The translations under genes and the position numbers were made by a program. Shown here piece after piece: positions 46,380 to 57,976 of a stretch of DNA of 64,000 nt. The stretch spans positions 1 to 64,000 of the forward strand of contig SJRY01000270.1 of assembly GCA_011319805.1 (NCBI GenBank). The letters run 5' to 3'. Under the pieces are notes generated by a model, which saw only the letters and a program-made list of their open reading frames with translations, was not told the origin of the DNA and ran no database searches. Source of the stretch: Macrocybe gigantea (Eukaryota > Basidiomycota > Agaricomycetes > Agaricales > Callistosporiaceae). Every line of letters begins with the position of its first letter. Positions within the stretch are counted from its first letter, which is position 1.

Positions 46380-47563
46380 CTAATCGGGTTCGTAGACCTT
46401 TTCGTGCTGGCTACTGATCGTGGTGCTCCTTGTTGGACAAAAGAGCCAGGTAGGCGACAAGAGTGCGTTCCTTTCCTGTCTTCTCACTTCTATCGTTCGA
46501 TCCCTCAGGTGGGCACAACGCATATATTATAATAACAGTCCGACGAACCTCTAACGCAGCACAAAGCTCTTGGACGTCCCTTGTTGCTCTAAAGTAGCCG
46601 AGCTGAGCTTGGCTTAATAGAAAGTAAGGAGCGACTATCAGCGAAACAGCCTGAACAGCAGGGAAAGAGCGTTTGAGTGAGAAAGGAGGCTGGTAGAAGA
46701 AGAGAGGGAGGGAAGAGACAGGTCAGTCCATCAATGTCAGCGTTCCTCCTAAGGACACAGGGACCGAAGCATAAACAAAGTGGAGCCGAATGGGAAAAGG
46801 GATGGAAATCCGGCGTGACCGAGATAATCCCATCCAAGAGCATGACCTATGGCGACCACAACTTGGATACTCACTGCTTCTTTTCTGGGAATTCTTGACA
46901 GCCCAGACAATGGTCTCAAAGTTATTGTGCCCTTGCTTGAGGCCTTCCACTGCCGCCAATGGCTTCAGCAGCGTGCAGCACAACGGGATCATACTTACAT
47001 TCCAGCCGAACAAACTGATCAAAATCACAAACGATCCGACTAAAACTTCAACAGGCTAGTGGCCGCTGGCGTAGTTTGTGTTGTCTTGTATCGAGCTCTT
47101 CGTTTGATGAGAACTGTCAGAAGCAAGACAGATGTGTCGAGCTCCTTGCGTCGCTTGGATATGTCCGAAAAAATGGTCTAGTTCTGAGATTGATATCGGA
47201 TAGGAAGAAAGGGAGCCTTGAGAGCAAATAGTCAGCAGAAGCGCGTGTCGTTGTAGGTCGCGTGTTCGTTGTTCCTTGCCTCCTTGTGACTTTGTTGACG
47301 GACAGGTGTCTCCTTTGGGAAGATGTTAGTCAGTTGTTAAAGTGGTTTGCTCAACATACAAGCTCAGACGCACTCGTCGAGCTCTCCCGGTATCGATTTG
47401 CGCAACAGAACGTGAGGAGTGTCGTGGTTGTTGCGGAGGGAAGGCCGGTTCTCGGAACCTTCTAAACTGGGACACCCACCGATCGCGATCCACCACGTGG
47501 TCGCACTTATTACATAATCACTAACGTGATCAGAACCTCCACCCAGCTTTCGGACGACAAACG
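46380..47563. other. Intergenic spacer (divergent promoters)
   Basis: It lies between the divergent starts at 46379 (-) and 47564 (+). Short frames exist but none shows a motif. It presumably carries both promoters. Confidence 0.5.
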
Positions 47564-48889
47564 ATGCTTGCAAGGTTTGGCAACCTGCAGCGACATGCGT
47601 CCCAGTCCTGGAGATCGTTGTCGATGATGGCGCAGAACAGTAGACAGCCGCCAATATCGCTGTCAGACACGCCCAATCCAATTCCTGCCACCTTTCTGCG
47701 TGGCGGAACATCAAAAGGAATCTTTATCAACCGCGCTCATCTGCCCGACGACACGTCACAATGGTCGCGCATATTCCTGGGAATAATGGGCTCGCCAGAT
47801 CCTGAATACGGCAGGCAGCTTAATGGCATGGGTGGTGGGATTTCGAGCCTCTCGAAGATCTGTGTTGTCGGTCCCCCTGCCTCATTATCGTCTTCAACGG
47901 GCACTGTACCGTCAGACATTCAAGTCGAATACACTTTTGTCCAAGTGGGAATTCGGGACTCGGCAATTGACCTGTCCGGAAACTGCGGGAATCTGTCCAG
48001 CATGATTGGCGTGTTTGCGGTCGATGAAGGTATTTGCAGTCTTCCGCATGGATCGACACATGCAACGATTCGGTCATGGAACACCAACACTCGGAAGGTC
48101 ATCGACACAACGTTTCCTATCAACAATAATGAGCCTGCCCTCGACAACCCGGAAGCATCGATAGCAGGCGTTCCAGGCAAGTCCTCCGAGATCGTCCTTG
48201 ATTTCGTCAACCCAGCTGGTGCTAGGACGGGCAAACTGCTTCCGTCCAAGTCTTCGATCGATGTCCTCGAAATCACTCTACCTCCTTCCGATAACCAACT
48301 TCATCAAATCGAGGCCTCCCTTGTAGACGCAACGAACCCTACCATCTTCATCCATCTCTCCGACCTCCAATCCCTCGACGTTCCAATTGACGCGTTCATA
48401 TCTGGGCCCACCTCAAGCAACAAAGACGAATACGAATTTGCCAGTCAGACACTTGAGCGCATACGCCAAGCAGGTGCACTGAGAATGGGTCTCGATCCTC
48501 TCGCCCAGGCACAGCCGAAGCTTGCCATAGTGAGCTCGCCACGCCCAAACGAGCGCCCCAGCGACGATGGCGTCGACGTTGTCATCCATGCCCTCTCAAT
48601 GGGCGTGCTACACAAGGCTGTGCCCATGACGGTTGGGTTGTGCCTCGGCGTCGCGTCGAACGTCGAGCGCTCTATACCATGGGAGATCGTGCAACAGTCT
48701 AAGGCGAGTCGCGGTACAAATGCGAGTGAAGCAGGAGGTCTGGTACGGATTCGACACCCTAGCGGAACCGTTGACGTTGGAGCGGAGGTTCATTATGCTG
48801 GTACCAGCGATGAAAAGGATTTGGTAGTGAAGAGCGCCAAAGTCGTCAGGACCGGGCGCAGGTTGATGAAGGGCGTGGTTTGGTGGTGA
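47564..48889 (+). CDS. PrpF-family (AcnD-accessory / methylaconitate isomerase-like) protein
   Basis: The intronless frame of 441 residues is full length for the family. The core starts PIPATFLRGGTSKGIFI, then GGGISSLSKICVV, and the signature DLSGNCGNLSSMIGVFA with its Cys (about residue 146). Later blocks are DFVNPAGARTGKLLP and MTVGLCLGVASNVE. Family members isomerise unsaturated tricarboxylates such as 2-methylaconitate, or related acids. The first about 27 residues are Arg/Ser-rich without acidic residues (MLARFGNLQRHASQSWRSLS), so mitochondrial import is plausible. The substrate cannot be read from sequence. Confidence 0.9.
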   Translation: MLARFGNLQRHASQSWRSLSMMAQNSRQPPISLSDTPNPIPATFLRGGTSKGIFINRAHLPDDTSQWSRIFLGIMGSPDPEYGRQLNGMGGGISSLSKICVVGPPASLSSSTGTVPSDIQVEYTFVQVGIRDSAIDLSGNCGNLSSMIGVFAVDEGICSLPHGSTHATIRSWNTNTRKVIDTTFPINNNEPALDNPEASIAGVPGKSSEIVLDFVNPAGARTGKLLPSKSSIDVLEITLPPSDNQLHQIEASLVDATNPTIFIHLSDLQSLDVPIDAFISGPTSSNKDEYEFASQTLERIRQAGALRMGLDPLAQAQPKLAIVSSPRPNERPSDDGVDVVIHALSMGVLHKAVPMTVGLCLGVASNVERSIPWEIVQQSKASRGTNASEAGGLVRIRHPSGTVDVGAEVHYAGTSDEKDLVVKSAKVVRTGRRLMKGVVWW

Positions 48890-49276
48890 GGTTGCTTTTG
48901 ACGATCTTACCGGCATGATTCGCATATGCAGGACAGCTACTTAGGACGCCACGGATAAGTTATTTGCCCCTGATGATCTGCGATTTCGTAAATTCTAAAT
49001 TCACAGCGTGTTCCGGCCTTTCTCCCCATCTTGATCGTGTTTGTTATAACCAGGAATTTTGCGAAATCATTAGACTTTGACTTTGCGGAGAGGCCTGAAC
49101 ATGTGCCTTTTCGCCAATCTTGGAGGATGGCGCCTGACGAAACTACTATAAAGGGAAATTACATAGGCCTGACCGAGGTTTGTGGGAGAAGCTTCGTTCG
49201 CAGGCATCAACACCCGTTTCCATTTACTACTAGCCAGCTCATCGAGAACGTTCTGCATCTTTTCTCCAGGGCGTAA

Positions 49277-50151
49277 ATGGATTCTTGGAAGGTTTGCATC
49301 CTAGGAGACTCGTATGTCGGGAAGAAATCGCTAGCGAAGCAAGTAAGGTTCCGTCTCGCAATTTGTCCTCATCTCCCAGTGATATCAGACCTTTCTTGTC
49401 GAAGTTCACCCTCAACTGCTGGACTGGTAAGTCCTTTGGCTTTTTTTTCTTTAATTTTGATCTTGACGATATAACGCCTCAAAAAGATGTTTGTCCCTTT
49501 TTTTTGCGAAACTGCGGGCCCTACCATCCGTTCTTTGTAGATCTATGACCCAACACTGGAAGAAGTAATTCTTCGCAAGCAGCTGGTGGTTGACAACCGC
49601 ATGTGTCTTCTGGAAATTTTTGTCGCCGACCATGGAGGTGATAGCATTTCATGCCCCACACCCAGATGCAGTTGTCCTCATGCCAATCCCAGAGGAGGCC
49701 GTAACGTTCTCGTCAGATAGCCATCTAATACGGCAAGTCCCTACTCGTGGACATAGGTTTTTTTCGCCTTATCCACCTCTGCAGCTACAGTCAAGGTTTC
49801 ATTATCGCATACTCCGTCGCCTCAAGGCAGACTTTTGAAAGAGTCGAAACATATCTCGAATCGCTGAGAAGTGTGAAAGATAATCCGGTTGTCATGATAG
49901 TGGGCAACAAGTGCGATGGGATCCTTAAACGCCAAGTCACCAAGGAAGAAGGGGCTGCCCTTGCTGGAAGATTGCAGTGCCAACTGATAGAGACTTCAGC
50001 AAAAACGGCACAGAACGTCGACCGCCTTTTCGTCAACATCGTTCGCGCCTTGCGGCAAGCGAGGAATTCTCAGCTGCTGCCGTCCAAGGCTGCAAAGTCG
50101 AATATTGCAGGCAACCTGAGACGGAGAAGAACAAAGTGTGTTGTCATGTAG
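49277..50151 (+). CDS. Ras-like small GTPase with altered G1 and G3 motifs
   Basis: Exon 1 (49277-49342) encodes MDSWKVCILGDSYVGKKSLAKQ, a P-loop in which the Ser/Thr after GK is Lys. Exon 2 (49405-49426) encodes FTLNCWT. A later exon has IYDPTLEEVILRKQLVVDN (from 49541), like the Ras effector region. The usual DTAGQEE is not found: an aligned stretch reads MPIPEEAVTFSSDSHLIRQ (about 49680-49736). The last exon (from about 49788) has YSQGFIIAYSVASRQTFERV, G4 NKCD, G5 ETSAKTAQNV and a C-terminal prenylation box CVVM (stop 50149-50151). The exon 2 to exon 3 phase does not fit, so an indel or microexon is missing. It is either a pseudo-GTPase or a decaying paralogue, probably plasma-membrane bound. 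Confidence 0.75.
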
Positions 50152-50481
50152 TGTGAAGTTTGCGTCTCTTATGCTTTATGAATTTACTTACCCTTACCCT
50201 TCCTCATCGATAGGTTTAAGCGGGTCTTATGTACATATGGTCAATAGCCATTATTTGCGTTAGAAACAGGCAGTGCATGGACCAATCGATCGGCATAGGT
50301 ATGGCCTGTTTATCTTGGCTCTAAGCTGTCTGCTTCACTCATTCAAGGCTGATGGTGAGACCGAATATTTTGTCAAGAGAATACTGCATTGAGCTGATGC
50401 TTAAGGCTTCCAGACTTTCAACGAACGACAGCTTCCATTCATCAACAATCCAATACATTTGTATCGTTATCTACGCCGAGT

Positions 50482-50975
50482 TTAGAGGTTGATGTTGATG
50501 GGGGTGCAGCCCAGAGAAATAAGGCCGTTCTGAATCGCGAAGTGAGTAGCATGCTTGGGACGGAATGTGGTTTGAAACTAACGAATTGGTTGTTGGTGCA
50601 GCAAACAGGCTGAGCAGTGCAAGAGTTGCCTCCGATACCGAGAATGTTGAGCGGGCTGCAGTTGACTTCCAGAAAGAATGAATTCGCCGAACTTCCCATC
50701 AATGAAGTTGAAACAGTACATACAACCAATGAGGCCGGTGATGGGACCAAGGACGATGCCAAGGAGACCCTGGAGCAAGCCAACATTCTGCGGGGTGGCC
50801 TGGCGGGGTACAGTGAGTGAGCATTTATTCACCGTTCGCCCCTTCGATCGCTCACCTGCTGCACTGAATTGCAGCACTGAATGGGGCCAGTGTTGCACGA
50901 GCCTCCGTCAGTACGAGGGATCGCATTGGCGGCGGCAAGGACGGGAAGAGCGAGAACAGCGACGGAAACTTTCAT
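50482..50975 (-). CDS. Class I hydrophobin
   Basis: There are four exons (50975-50856, 50799-50727, 50665-50583, 50529-50482) with GT..AG introns, giving 107 residues. A signal peptide ([18 protein letters not shown]) precedes the eight-cysteine pattern C27-x6-CC34,35-x31-C67-x12-C80-x5-CC86,87-x12-C100, diagnostic of class I hydrophobins: [35 protein letters not shown]. Such proteins are secreted and self-assemble at air-water interfaces to coat hyphae, spores and fruit bodies. An in-frame upstream extension to 51026 exists but would bury the signal peptide. The gene looks intact. Confidence 0.96.
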
Positions 50976-53422
50976 GTTTGAGTGAGTGTCAGTAGTAAAA
51001 GATGGCTTTCTTTGACTGGAGTTCATGGTGCCCAGTGCCGCAGCCTTTTATCGCTTTTCTGGCTGGTGCGGGCGGTGCAAGACTGGACAAAAAGCATCCA
51101 CCCTGCACGTACGATTCAACAAGCGGTCAATTCATTCGGTTTGGCTCCCAACCTGCAAGTTAGGCACTGTGTTCATTCTGATTGACATCGGCACTTGTCG
51201 AGGACAGAGGTAAAAAAAAAAAAAAAAAAAAAAAAAGGCCTTCTTTACGCCCTACTAAGCCCGCAGTTGTCCCTTAAGTCCAGGACCGCACGGAACGCTA
51301 AAAGGCATCCATAACGAAGCTACTGTCTTGCAATTCGAAGGTTCTGAACAGTATATGTGAAGGCTGAACAACACGTCTCAGCGGGGGCCGAAGGGTCAAT
51401 GATGTAAATTGTAAGTGCTCGTCTATAGAACACATTTCACGATTTTCATGTTCCTTCATAAGTATATGTCAACGGTCATCCGATTATGCGGCATATTTGA
51501 CTGATCAGGGCTTGGCGACTCAATGGGAAGCAAGAGTGACGGATCTTGTGAGAATTCTTTTCGTCGACCCGAGCCATTTTCCTCCCGCTATCCCCATCCA
51601 CATCGCGTACGGAGCACTCTCCTCGGACGCTCTTGTTCCCCGCTGTCTTGTGAAGAAGTGACAGGATCGATCACGGGAGTTTGTCCATGATGGGACCATG
51701 CTGGGTGTTCAGTATTCCGTACCTAGCGCTCGTCAAGTCTCGTATGAATTAACCAGTCTTCTCTTCTGGGGACCCGGATATCAATACGGTTCATAACAAG
51801 GCCTGATACCGCCCTGGCAGGTGGGCAATAAGATGAATGGAGGAACTGCAATTCTAGGCCAACCAATAGCGACCACGGGGGATCGCAAGCAACATTGATG
51901 CAGGTATAAGTGTTTTTCAACTATTCATTAGAGCGAATTCGTTCTTATTAAAAGTTATTAAAAGAGGATTTAACGGCACGGACCGCTTGTCACGAGACGT
52001 GCGCACAAACTCCATCCTACGTTGCTCGTTGAAAGGCGTCGGAGAGCACATTACGCACAGGAGAGTGAACTCCACCGCCACCTGTCTCCGACAGAACCAG
52101 GAAACGGCCGATTTTTCCAAACCTGGTTAAACAAATCGTACGAAGGACAGCAATGAGCAGGCTTGACATCCGCCTGTAATAGAATAACACGATCCCGCAT
52201 TTCATCGACATAGGAATCTTCCTTCCTGCGTTATTGGGGTCCTATATATCACTGCTAACCCTGGACGGTGAGACGAGGCAGTCTGGCTTTGTGGGAAGCT
52301 CGAATTCATTATGAAAGGCTTGCTGAAGTGGGTCCGTTTCAGAAAGCGGCGCTGAAGTACAACCATGTCCTTTTGTTAATCCTGCAATGAATTACAGACA
52401 ACTCACAGTCACGAAGGTCTTTCAAGGCCGAAAATTGATTCAAATAATCACGTCTGCTTCGCGCCATCCAATCAGAATCGTTTGATGAAGGAGAATTCTG
52501 ACCTCTTGCGTCACGGATAAATTTGTGATTCATATCGATGACACGTTGACGAGGACATTCGCTACCTTCCCTAGGAATCCCGTTGTGTGTTAGATGTCCG
52601 CCTCACAAACAGCGACCACCCTGCATTTCCGATAAATCAAATTTGCGAAGGCTTCCCCCTCTTCCTACTAAAACGGCCGCGGCGGCAGTCTGGAATATGT
52701 TACAGCTATTTTGGCCAATTGCATGCAGCCAACCGACGAACAAGGCGTTGAATATCGCCAAAGTGGGAGTTCCTGGAGAGAGCGAATGTTAGGATCATAG
52801 CTGACCTTGACGAGTGGAGATAGGAGCGGCTCTATTTTCGTGGTTCACAATTATGGGTTATTGCGGTAAGTCATAGACCCGCCAACGCCGAAATCATCAA
52901 AAGAATGCTCGAAAGTTCGATCAACAGGCATAATTGACGATGGATCAGACGTTCTCAGGTAGCGCAGGTCATGAAAATGTTGGGGAATATCGAAAGCGCG
53001 GGAGTCGATGATGATGGAGAAAACTCAACGGATTGCGAGACCCCGAGTTTCCTCAGCAGTAATGGCATCAACTCCATAACGGATGGTGATGCGCGTAGGC
53101 ATAACAAACGTTAAGCGCTAGATGAGCAAGACATGAGCGCTGCTGTGAAGGCCATACAAGGACGATGAAATGAGAGCCATCAGAACGCCTGCATGGGTGA
53201 TTGAGCGTGCTTGCACGGACACAGCCGAAAGCTGTGCATCGTCGCTGCTAGACTGCCATTGTGCAGGGGATAAAGGTTCGAGCGTTTGGGGGCGTAGGGC
53301 GTAGGCGAGCACGCGACGCGCGAGAGCTTTATATAAGATCGGCAAGTGCCGAGGCTTAACGCGGAGCTCGATTTGGGACTTGCAGCTTTCATGCTTGGAC
53401 ATTGGATGAAGAGGTCCCGAGG
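50976..53422. other. Long gene-free stretch with A25 tract
   Basis: The region runs from the hydrophobin promoter to the SPT7 start. It contains an A25 run at 51212-51236. I found no gene, tRNA or repeat unit; the minus frames at 53118-53402 lack motifs. Confidence 0.5.
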
Positions 53423-56400
53423 ATGAATGTGAGTAAACCAGCTGTCAATCCATCGCCAGAACCACTTAAATCTGTTCAGAATCTCCTCAGAACATTAACG
53501 GAAACACAGGGGAAATCATTCGCCTCTGATGTCGACCTAAGGCTCTTATTGACGACTGTTAAGGAGGGCCGGGTAAGCGCTGCCCATACTCTGCTAAAGC
53601 GTGAACTGACATTGCAAATCAGCGCCAGGCTTACGACGCGAAACTCACAGATCCGTTCTACGACTCGCTTGAGGGTCTCCTGCTCGATCTAAGGACCGTC
53701 ACCATCGTACGTCGTCTCCGCCACACCCGCGGACGCGTTTAATTACCGTTCTTCCAGGATAATCATGATGCGGAAGCTTTCCTCAAGCCTGTCTCGAAAA
53801 TAGATGTCCCGGATTACTATGAAGGTCTGTCATTCTGCTCTGATCTTAATCCCATATTCACGTCATCACAGTGATACAACATCCCATGGACTTGCAAACG
53901 ATGCTCAAGAAAGTCAAGTCAAAGGCGTACAAGTCTAAGCACGAGTTTAAGGACGATTTGGATCTCATCTGGTCGAATTGTTTAACGTACAATGCGACCG
54001 AGGTGAGTGGTACCCTTGCCTTCCTCACCAACCTTTCTCATACTTCTACGGTCCTTGTCAGAATCATCCTCTCCGGCAATGTGCTACGCGACTAAGGCAG
54101 CGTGCGGATCGCCTCCTCTCTCATATTACGGACCGCAAGGAACGTCTCGAGCCTCCTCTCCCCTCCGAGCTCAACAATGCGCATGTCGCACGGCCCAGAC
54201 TGAACGGCAATGGAATGATCAATGGTCGCGCGTACTCTCACACCCGATCTCCTTCGCTCTCGTTAACTTCCAAAACTGGCACGCCCTCGTTCAAGTCCGC
54301 AACGCCTGTCCCATCCTTCAAAAAGGGTGCGCGCTATGGTGTTGATTTTCCAGATACCCCGGCTATCGTTCGCACTCCGGAGGGCATGGCTCTGTTTGCC
54401 CAGCTGGATTGCGAAGTAGCTCAAGAGCTGGATCAGGGCCATTCGCCGCGTTCGCACTCGTCTCGTGATACCCGTCCGCTCGATGAGCGCCTACAAGAGT
54501 TGGCTTTCCCTCTGGATTCTACAAGCCAAGACAGCATTGAAGATCATCTCACAATAGATGGGATGGTTGGAGATAAACGCAAACTGTATCTAATCGTCCT
54601 CTCATTCCATCTGAAACTTCCTAACCTCCTTGTTGCTTTTTTCACACCAGGAATGGCATCGCCGACCATCGACCTCGGAAGAGAGCACGTTTCAGCACGC
54701 CGCTTGTCACTTCTGGGAAGGACGAATTATGTGAGCTCTGGTGGGCCGCAACGGAGTCCGACGCACTGCTCGGCAACGGTTTTCCAGGAACGCCTCACCT
54801 TCCGTCGTCATCGGCATCAGTGCCCCAACTCCTCCCACCACCAGATCGCAAACCAAGGTCAAAACCGAAACGTCGGAAGAAGCTCGAAGAAGAAAATCCC
54901 AAAGCGCTGCTGTCAATCATGAACAATAACATCAAGACCATGCGGAGGGTACGGCATACGCATGCCAAGTTTGCCGCGTTGAATCTTGCGAATTCCACCA
55001 ACGACGACCCAGAAAATGCCGGTTTCATGGCGGAAGCTAATCCTGCGCTGCCGCCGGTTGGACAGAGCATCGTGGCCATGGAGGAAGATGCAGTGGGTGT
55101 CATGGATGACAAAGTCGATGAGCGACCGTGGTTGGACAAGTTTAAACGGCGTCCTGCCGGTGGAATTGAAATGGGAGAACGAAATGCGGCAGACTGTTTG
55201 CAGTGGATGGGGAAGAAGGTTTTGGAACATTCTGGTTTTCAGGGTACGTATCTCTTGGGCATCGATACGGACACAGTCATTAAATCTCGCTATGTCTACT
55301 CTTAGGTTCATCTCGGGTGGCGCTCGACGTTTGGTCGGCGTGACCTCGGAGTATTGCTTAATGTCGGTCGGACAATCAAGTTTCTATGTGATAAATATGC
55401 GGGTGTGATGACGGCGGAGGTTAGTTTCCTCTCCTAGGCCTGTAGCCGCTTTCTTGAACTTATGACACTGCCAGGAAATTGTATTGCATACGCTTTTCGA
55501 AAGCGGAATTTCTGAGATCCAGGATCTGGAACGTTATGTCCACGATGATGTCGAACGCCAAGGCTCGCGGCTGTCCGATTTGGAGAGGAAGTTGGTGAGC
55601 GCTATCGCGAATCTGTGGTCGAGCCTATTGCCCTATCTTCTCGTCTTGAATTGTTCTGCCCATACAGACCTCCGCGAAACATTGGACGAAGACGGTATTT
55701 TCGACGAAGAAGATGAGGAAGAAGCAGGCGTACTTGCTATGTATGTCCCTTTGAGGCTTTCCTGTGCTGTGCAGCTCATTTCTTTGCCTTCCAAGGGGCG
55801 ATTTTGCGGACATGCTGGGCGAGGATTATCTCGGCCTTCGCGAGCTTGGTATTGCAGCCGAATTCGGGATGTCGAGTCTTACGATACCGAAGAAACTTCT
55901 CAAAGGCAAGCGAGGTTTCAACAAGTCATCGTCCACTGCGTGAGTTACACATAACGACGAGGGCATTCGTACTCAATCTTTCTTCTGGCTTTGTAGTGCG
56001 AAACCGAAAGAACCGCCACCACCCTATCCACCTCCACCTCCGTTTGTGCCTCTCACGTCGGCCAAACTGGACGACCAGATTGGTCTGCTCAAGCCGTACT
56101 ATTTGAGTCGTTTCAATGCTCTGCTTCAGGCCTCGGCACCGCCACCCGCACCGCCATCTCTGCCCGGTCCATCTATAGGTGCGAATGCTACTCCTGTCGG
56201 GCCTCCCGCAGCACCATCAGACGTATCTCAAGCACAAGGCATGCCACCATCTGCGCCGTTTGCGGCTCGTCTTCAGAACCTGTTGCCAAAGTTGAAATGC
56301 CTTCGCCGCCACCGCCACTGAAGTCGATGCAGCTCCTCACGCTGCCGGACGACCCTCCCAACCCAGCGCAGGTGAAGATGAGCCCTCTGGGCCAGATCAT

Positions 56401-56790
56401 CAAGGCCGCGCCTTCCGGGACGACGTCGAAGAAGAAGAAAGCCCCGGGGGCGGGCGCTTCAGGTGCCAGTGGCGGAGGCACTGCGGGCCGAGCCAGCGGA
56501 AGTGTTGGGCCCAGCAGCGGGGGCGCCGTTGCTCCGGCTCCAAGCGTGGCGGGCGGCGCGCGCCGGGTGTAGGCGGGATCGGCAGCGATGCGAGCGTGCC
56601 GCCGAAGAAGAAGAAAGGGCCCACGGGCGTGGGGACCGGGAACGGGAGGAAGAAGAAGATGGGCGAGGGGATCGTGCCTTTCCCGTCTGGCTTAGGGCAG
56701 GGTTTGGCGATGCCGCCTCCACACCAGGAGCAGCCTGGACATGTGCCTCAGCCGCAGGTCTTTGTCCCGCCTCCATTGGTTGCTCAGTGA
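53423..56790 (+). CDS. SPT7: SAGA complex subunit SPT7 (bromodomain + histone fold)
   Basis: The ATG at 53423 opens [13 protein letters not shown]. Exons 53423-53572, 53623-53706, 53758-53824, 53872-54002 and from 54062 join to give a bromodomain: [36 protein letters not shown], and [18 protein letters not shown] with the acetyl-lysine-binding Asn. A linker with a basic [11 protein letters not shown] patch follows, then a histone-fold domain ([18 protein letters not shown] at about 55190; [19 protein letters not shown] at about 55355-55410), an acidic EDEDEEEAG-like segment, [19 protein letters not shown] (about 55803), and a Pro- and Lys-rich tail ending PPLVAQ with TGA at 56788-56790. SPT7 holds the SAGA co-activator together and reads acetylated histones. 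As written, the frame needs one base added in T runs near 55331 and 55354, and shifts near 56270 and 56567. Base-calling gaps are likelier than decay, since the protein is otherwise well conserved. Confidence 0.88.
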
Positions 56791-57976
56791 TGTCGTCGAA
56801 AAGCCTGCTGCGCGCCCTGTCGTGGGTTCACTTGTGTTATTTTATCTCTTTTTTCACTTATCCGTTTTATTTTTTTTCATTGTCGGATCGCAATTGCTGT
56901 AATACTATGCACGCTAATTTGTTAATTGTATATTCAGGCGCGAGGGTGGTATGCATGTACCCTTCGTTTTTGAGAAGTTTGGAGTAAGAAGCCGCGAGAT
57001 ATCTTTTTGAGGCTTTCCTTTCCTCGTTGTGGGCGTGGCTACTGTATAGTACGAACCCGATGCAGCAAGAGCGGCGCATTAGTACTTGACGCAGGAATGA
57101 ACCCAGCTGCTCCAGTCACGTGATTTCACGTACATCGCGTACAGTACTTAGGCGCATAGATGTACGCTCGGAGAGGCTACCCTGGCCTCAATAAGCTGAC
57201 TTTCCGAAATAATTCCAGGTGTGTGGAATGGACAAACACGGGCCGAAAGGAGGAGCAAAGTACAAGTTACCCAAATTCTGCAGCTCGTCTACGTTACTGC
57301 CTTGCGTAGGGGGAGTTGGGTGTGTGTCCACCCTTTCATTCGCTTTTCGCAGCCCAACGTATTTGATCGCTGCGTCGGATTCTGTAGTTAGCAAGGGAAT
57401 TGCCTTGCGAGTGTACACAACGGATGCTCAAAACCTCCGCGATTCTCTGTTCGGCCTTTTTCCTCCTGCGGCGGGCGTCGCTGCGTTCAAGCGACACTGA
57501 CACCCCATTCCTAATCACGTTCTAGAAGGGTGAATTGGAAGCTTGTCTTTCACTGACGAGCGAAGCTACGGGTTTTTCGTGACATCGAAAAGACGAAAGG
57601 CTGACCGTCGTGGAAATTCATGCACCCGCTTTCAGCACGAATACCCTACGAGTGATACTCAAGCGTTCTTTCTCCCTTTCCTTAGTACGACTGGATCCTG
57701 GCTCGTCTTGTGCGTTTTGGAGCATGAAGAGTTCTCAGCGGGCATCCGTCAAACGGAAGCGTATTAAGACAAAACGAGGTGGTTCGTTGCCCGTTATATT
57801 GTCCACGCGATAGGAGTCGAAGACTGTTCATCTTCATCACCCTTCTGAGGAGCAACACTACGAGAAGACGACAGAGCTAGTTCTTTTTCTTCCTCCGGGC
57901 CTATCTTTCCGCATCGTGCCTATAAAACCGCCTTTCAAATGGTGTCGATTCCGCAAAATTTGCAAGTCCTGGTCCA
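56791..57976. other. Intergenic spacer
   Basis: It holds the 3' end of SPT7 and the promoter of the M35 gene. There are no supported genes. Confidence 0.5.

Noticed and set aside
50829..51026. Longer N-terminus for the hydrophobin (start at 51026)
   Set aside because: The internal Met at 50975 begins a standard signal peptide at the expected distance from the first Cys.
51212..51236. A25 tract as a retroposon tail
   Set aside because: I found no adjacent element body or target duplication, so it is treated as a simple homopolymer.
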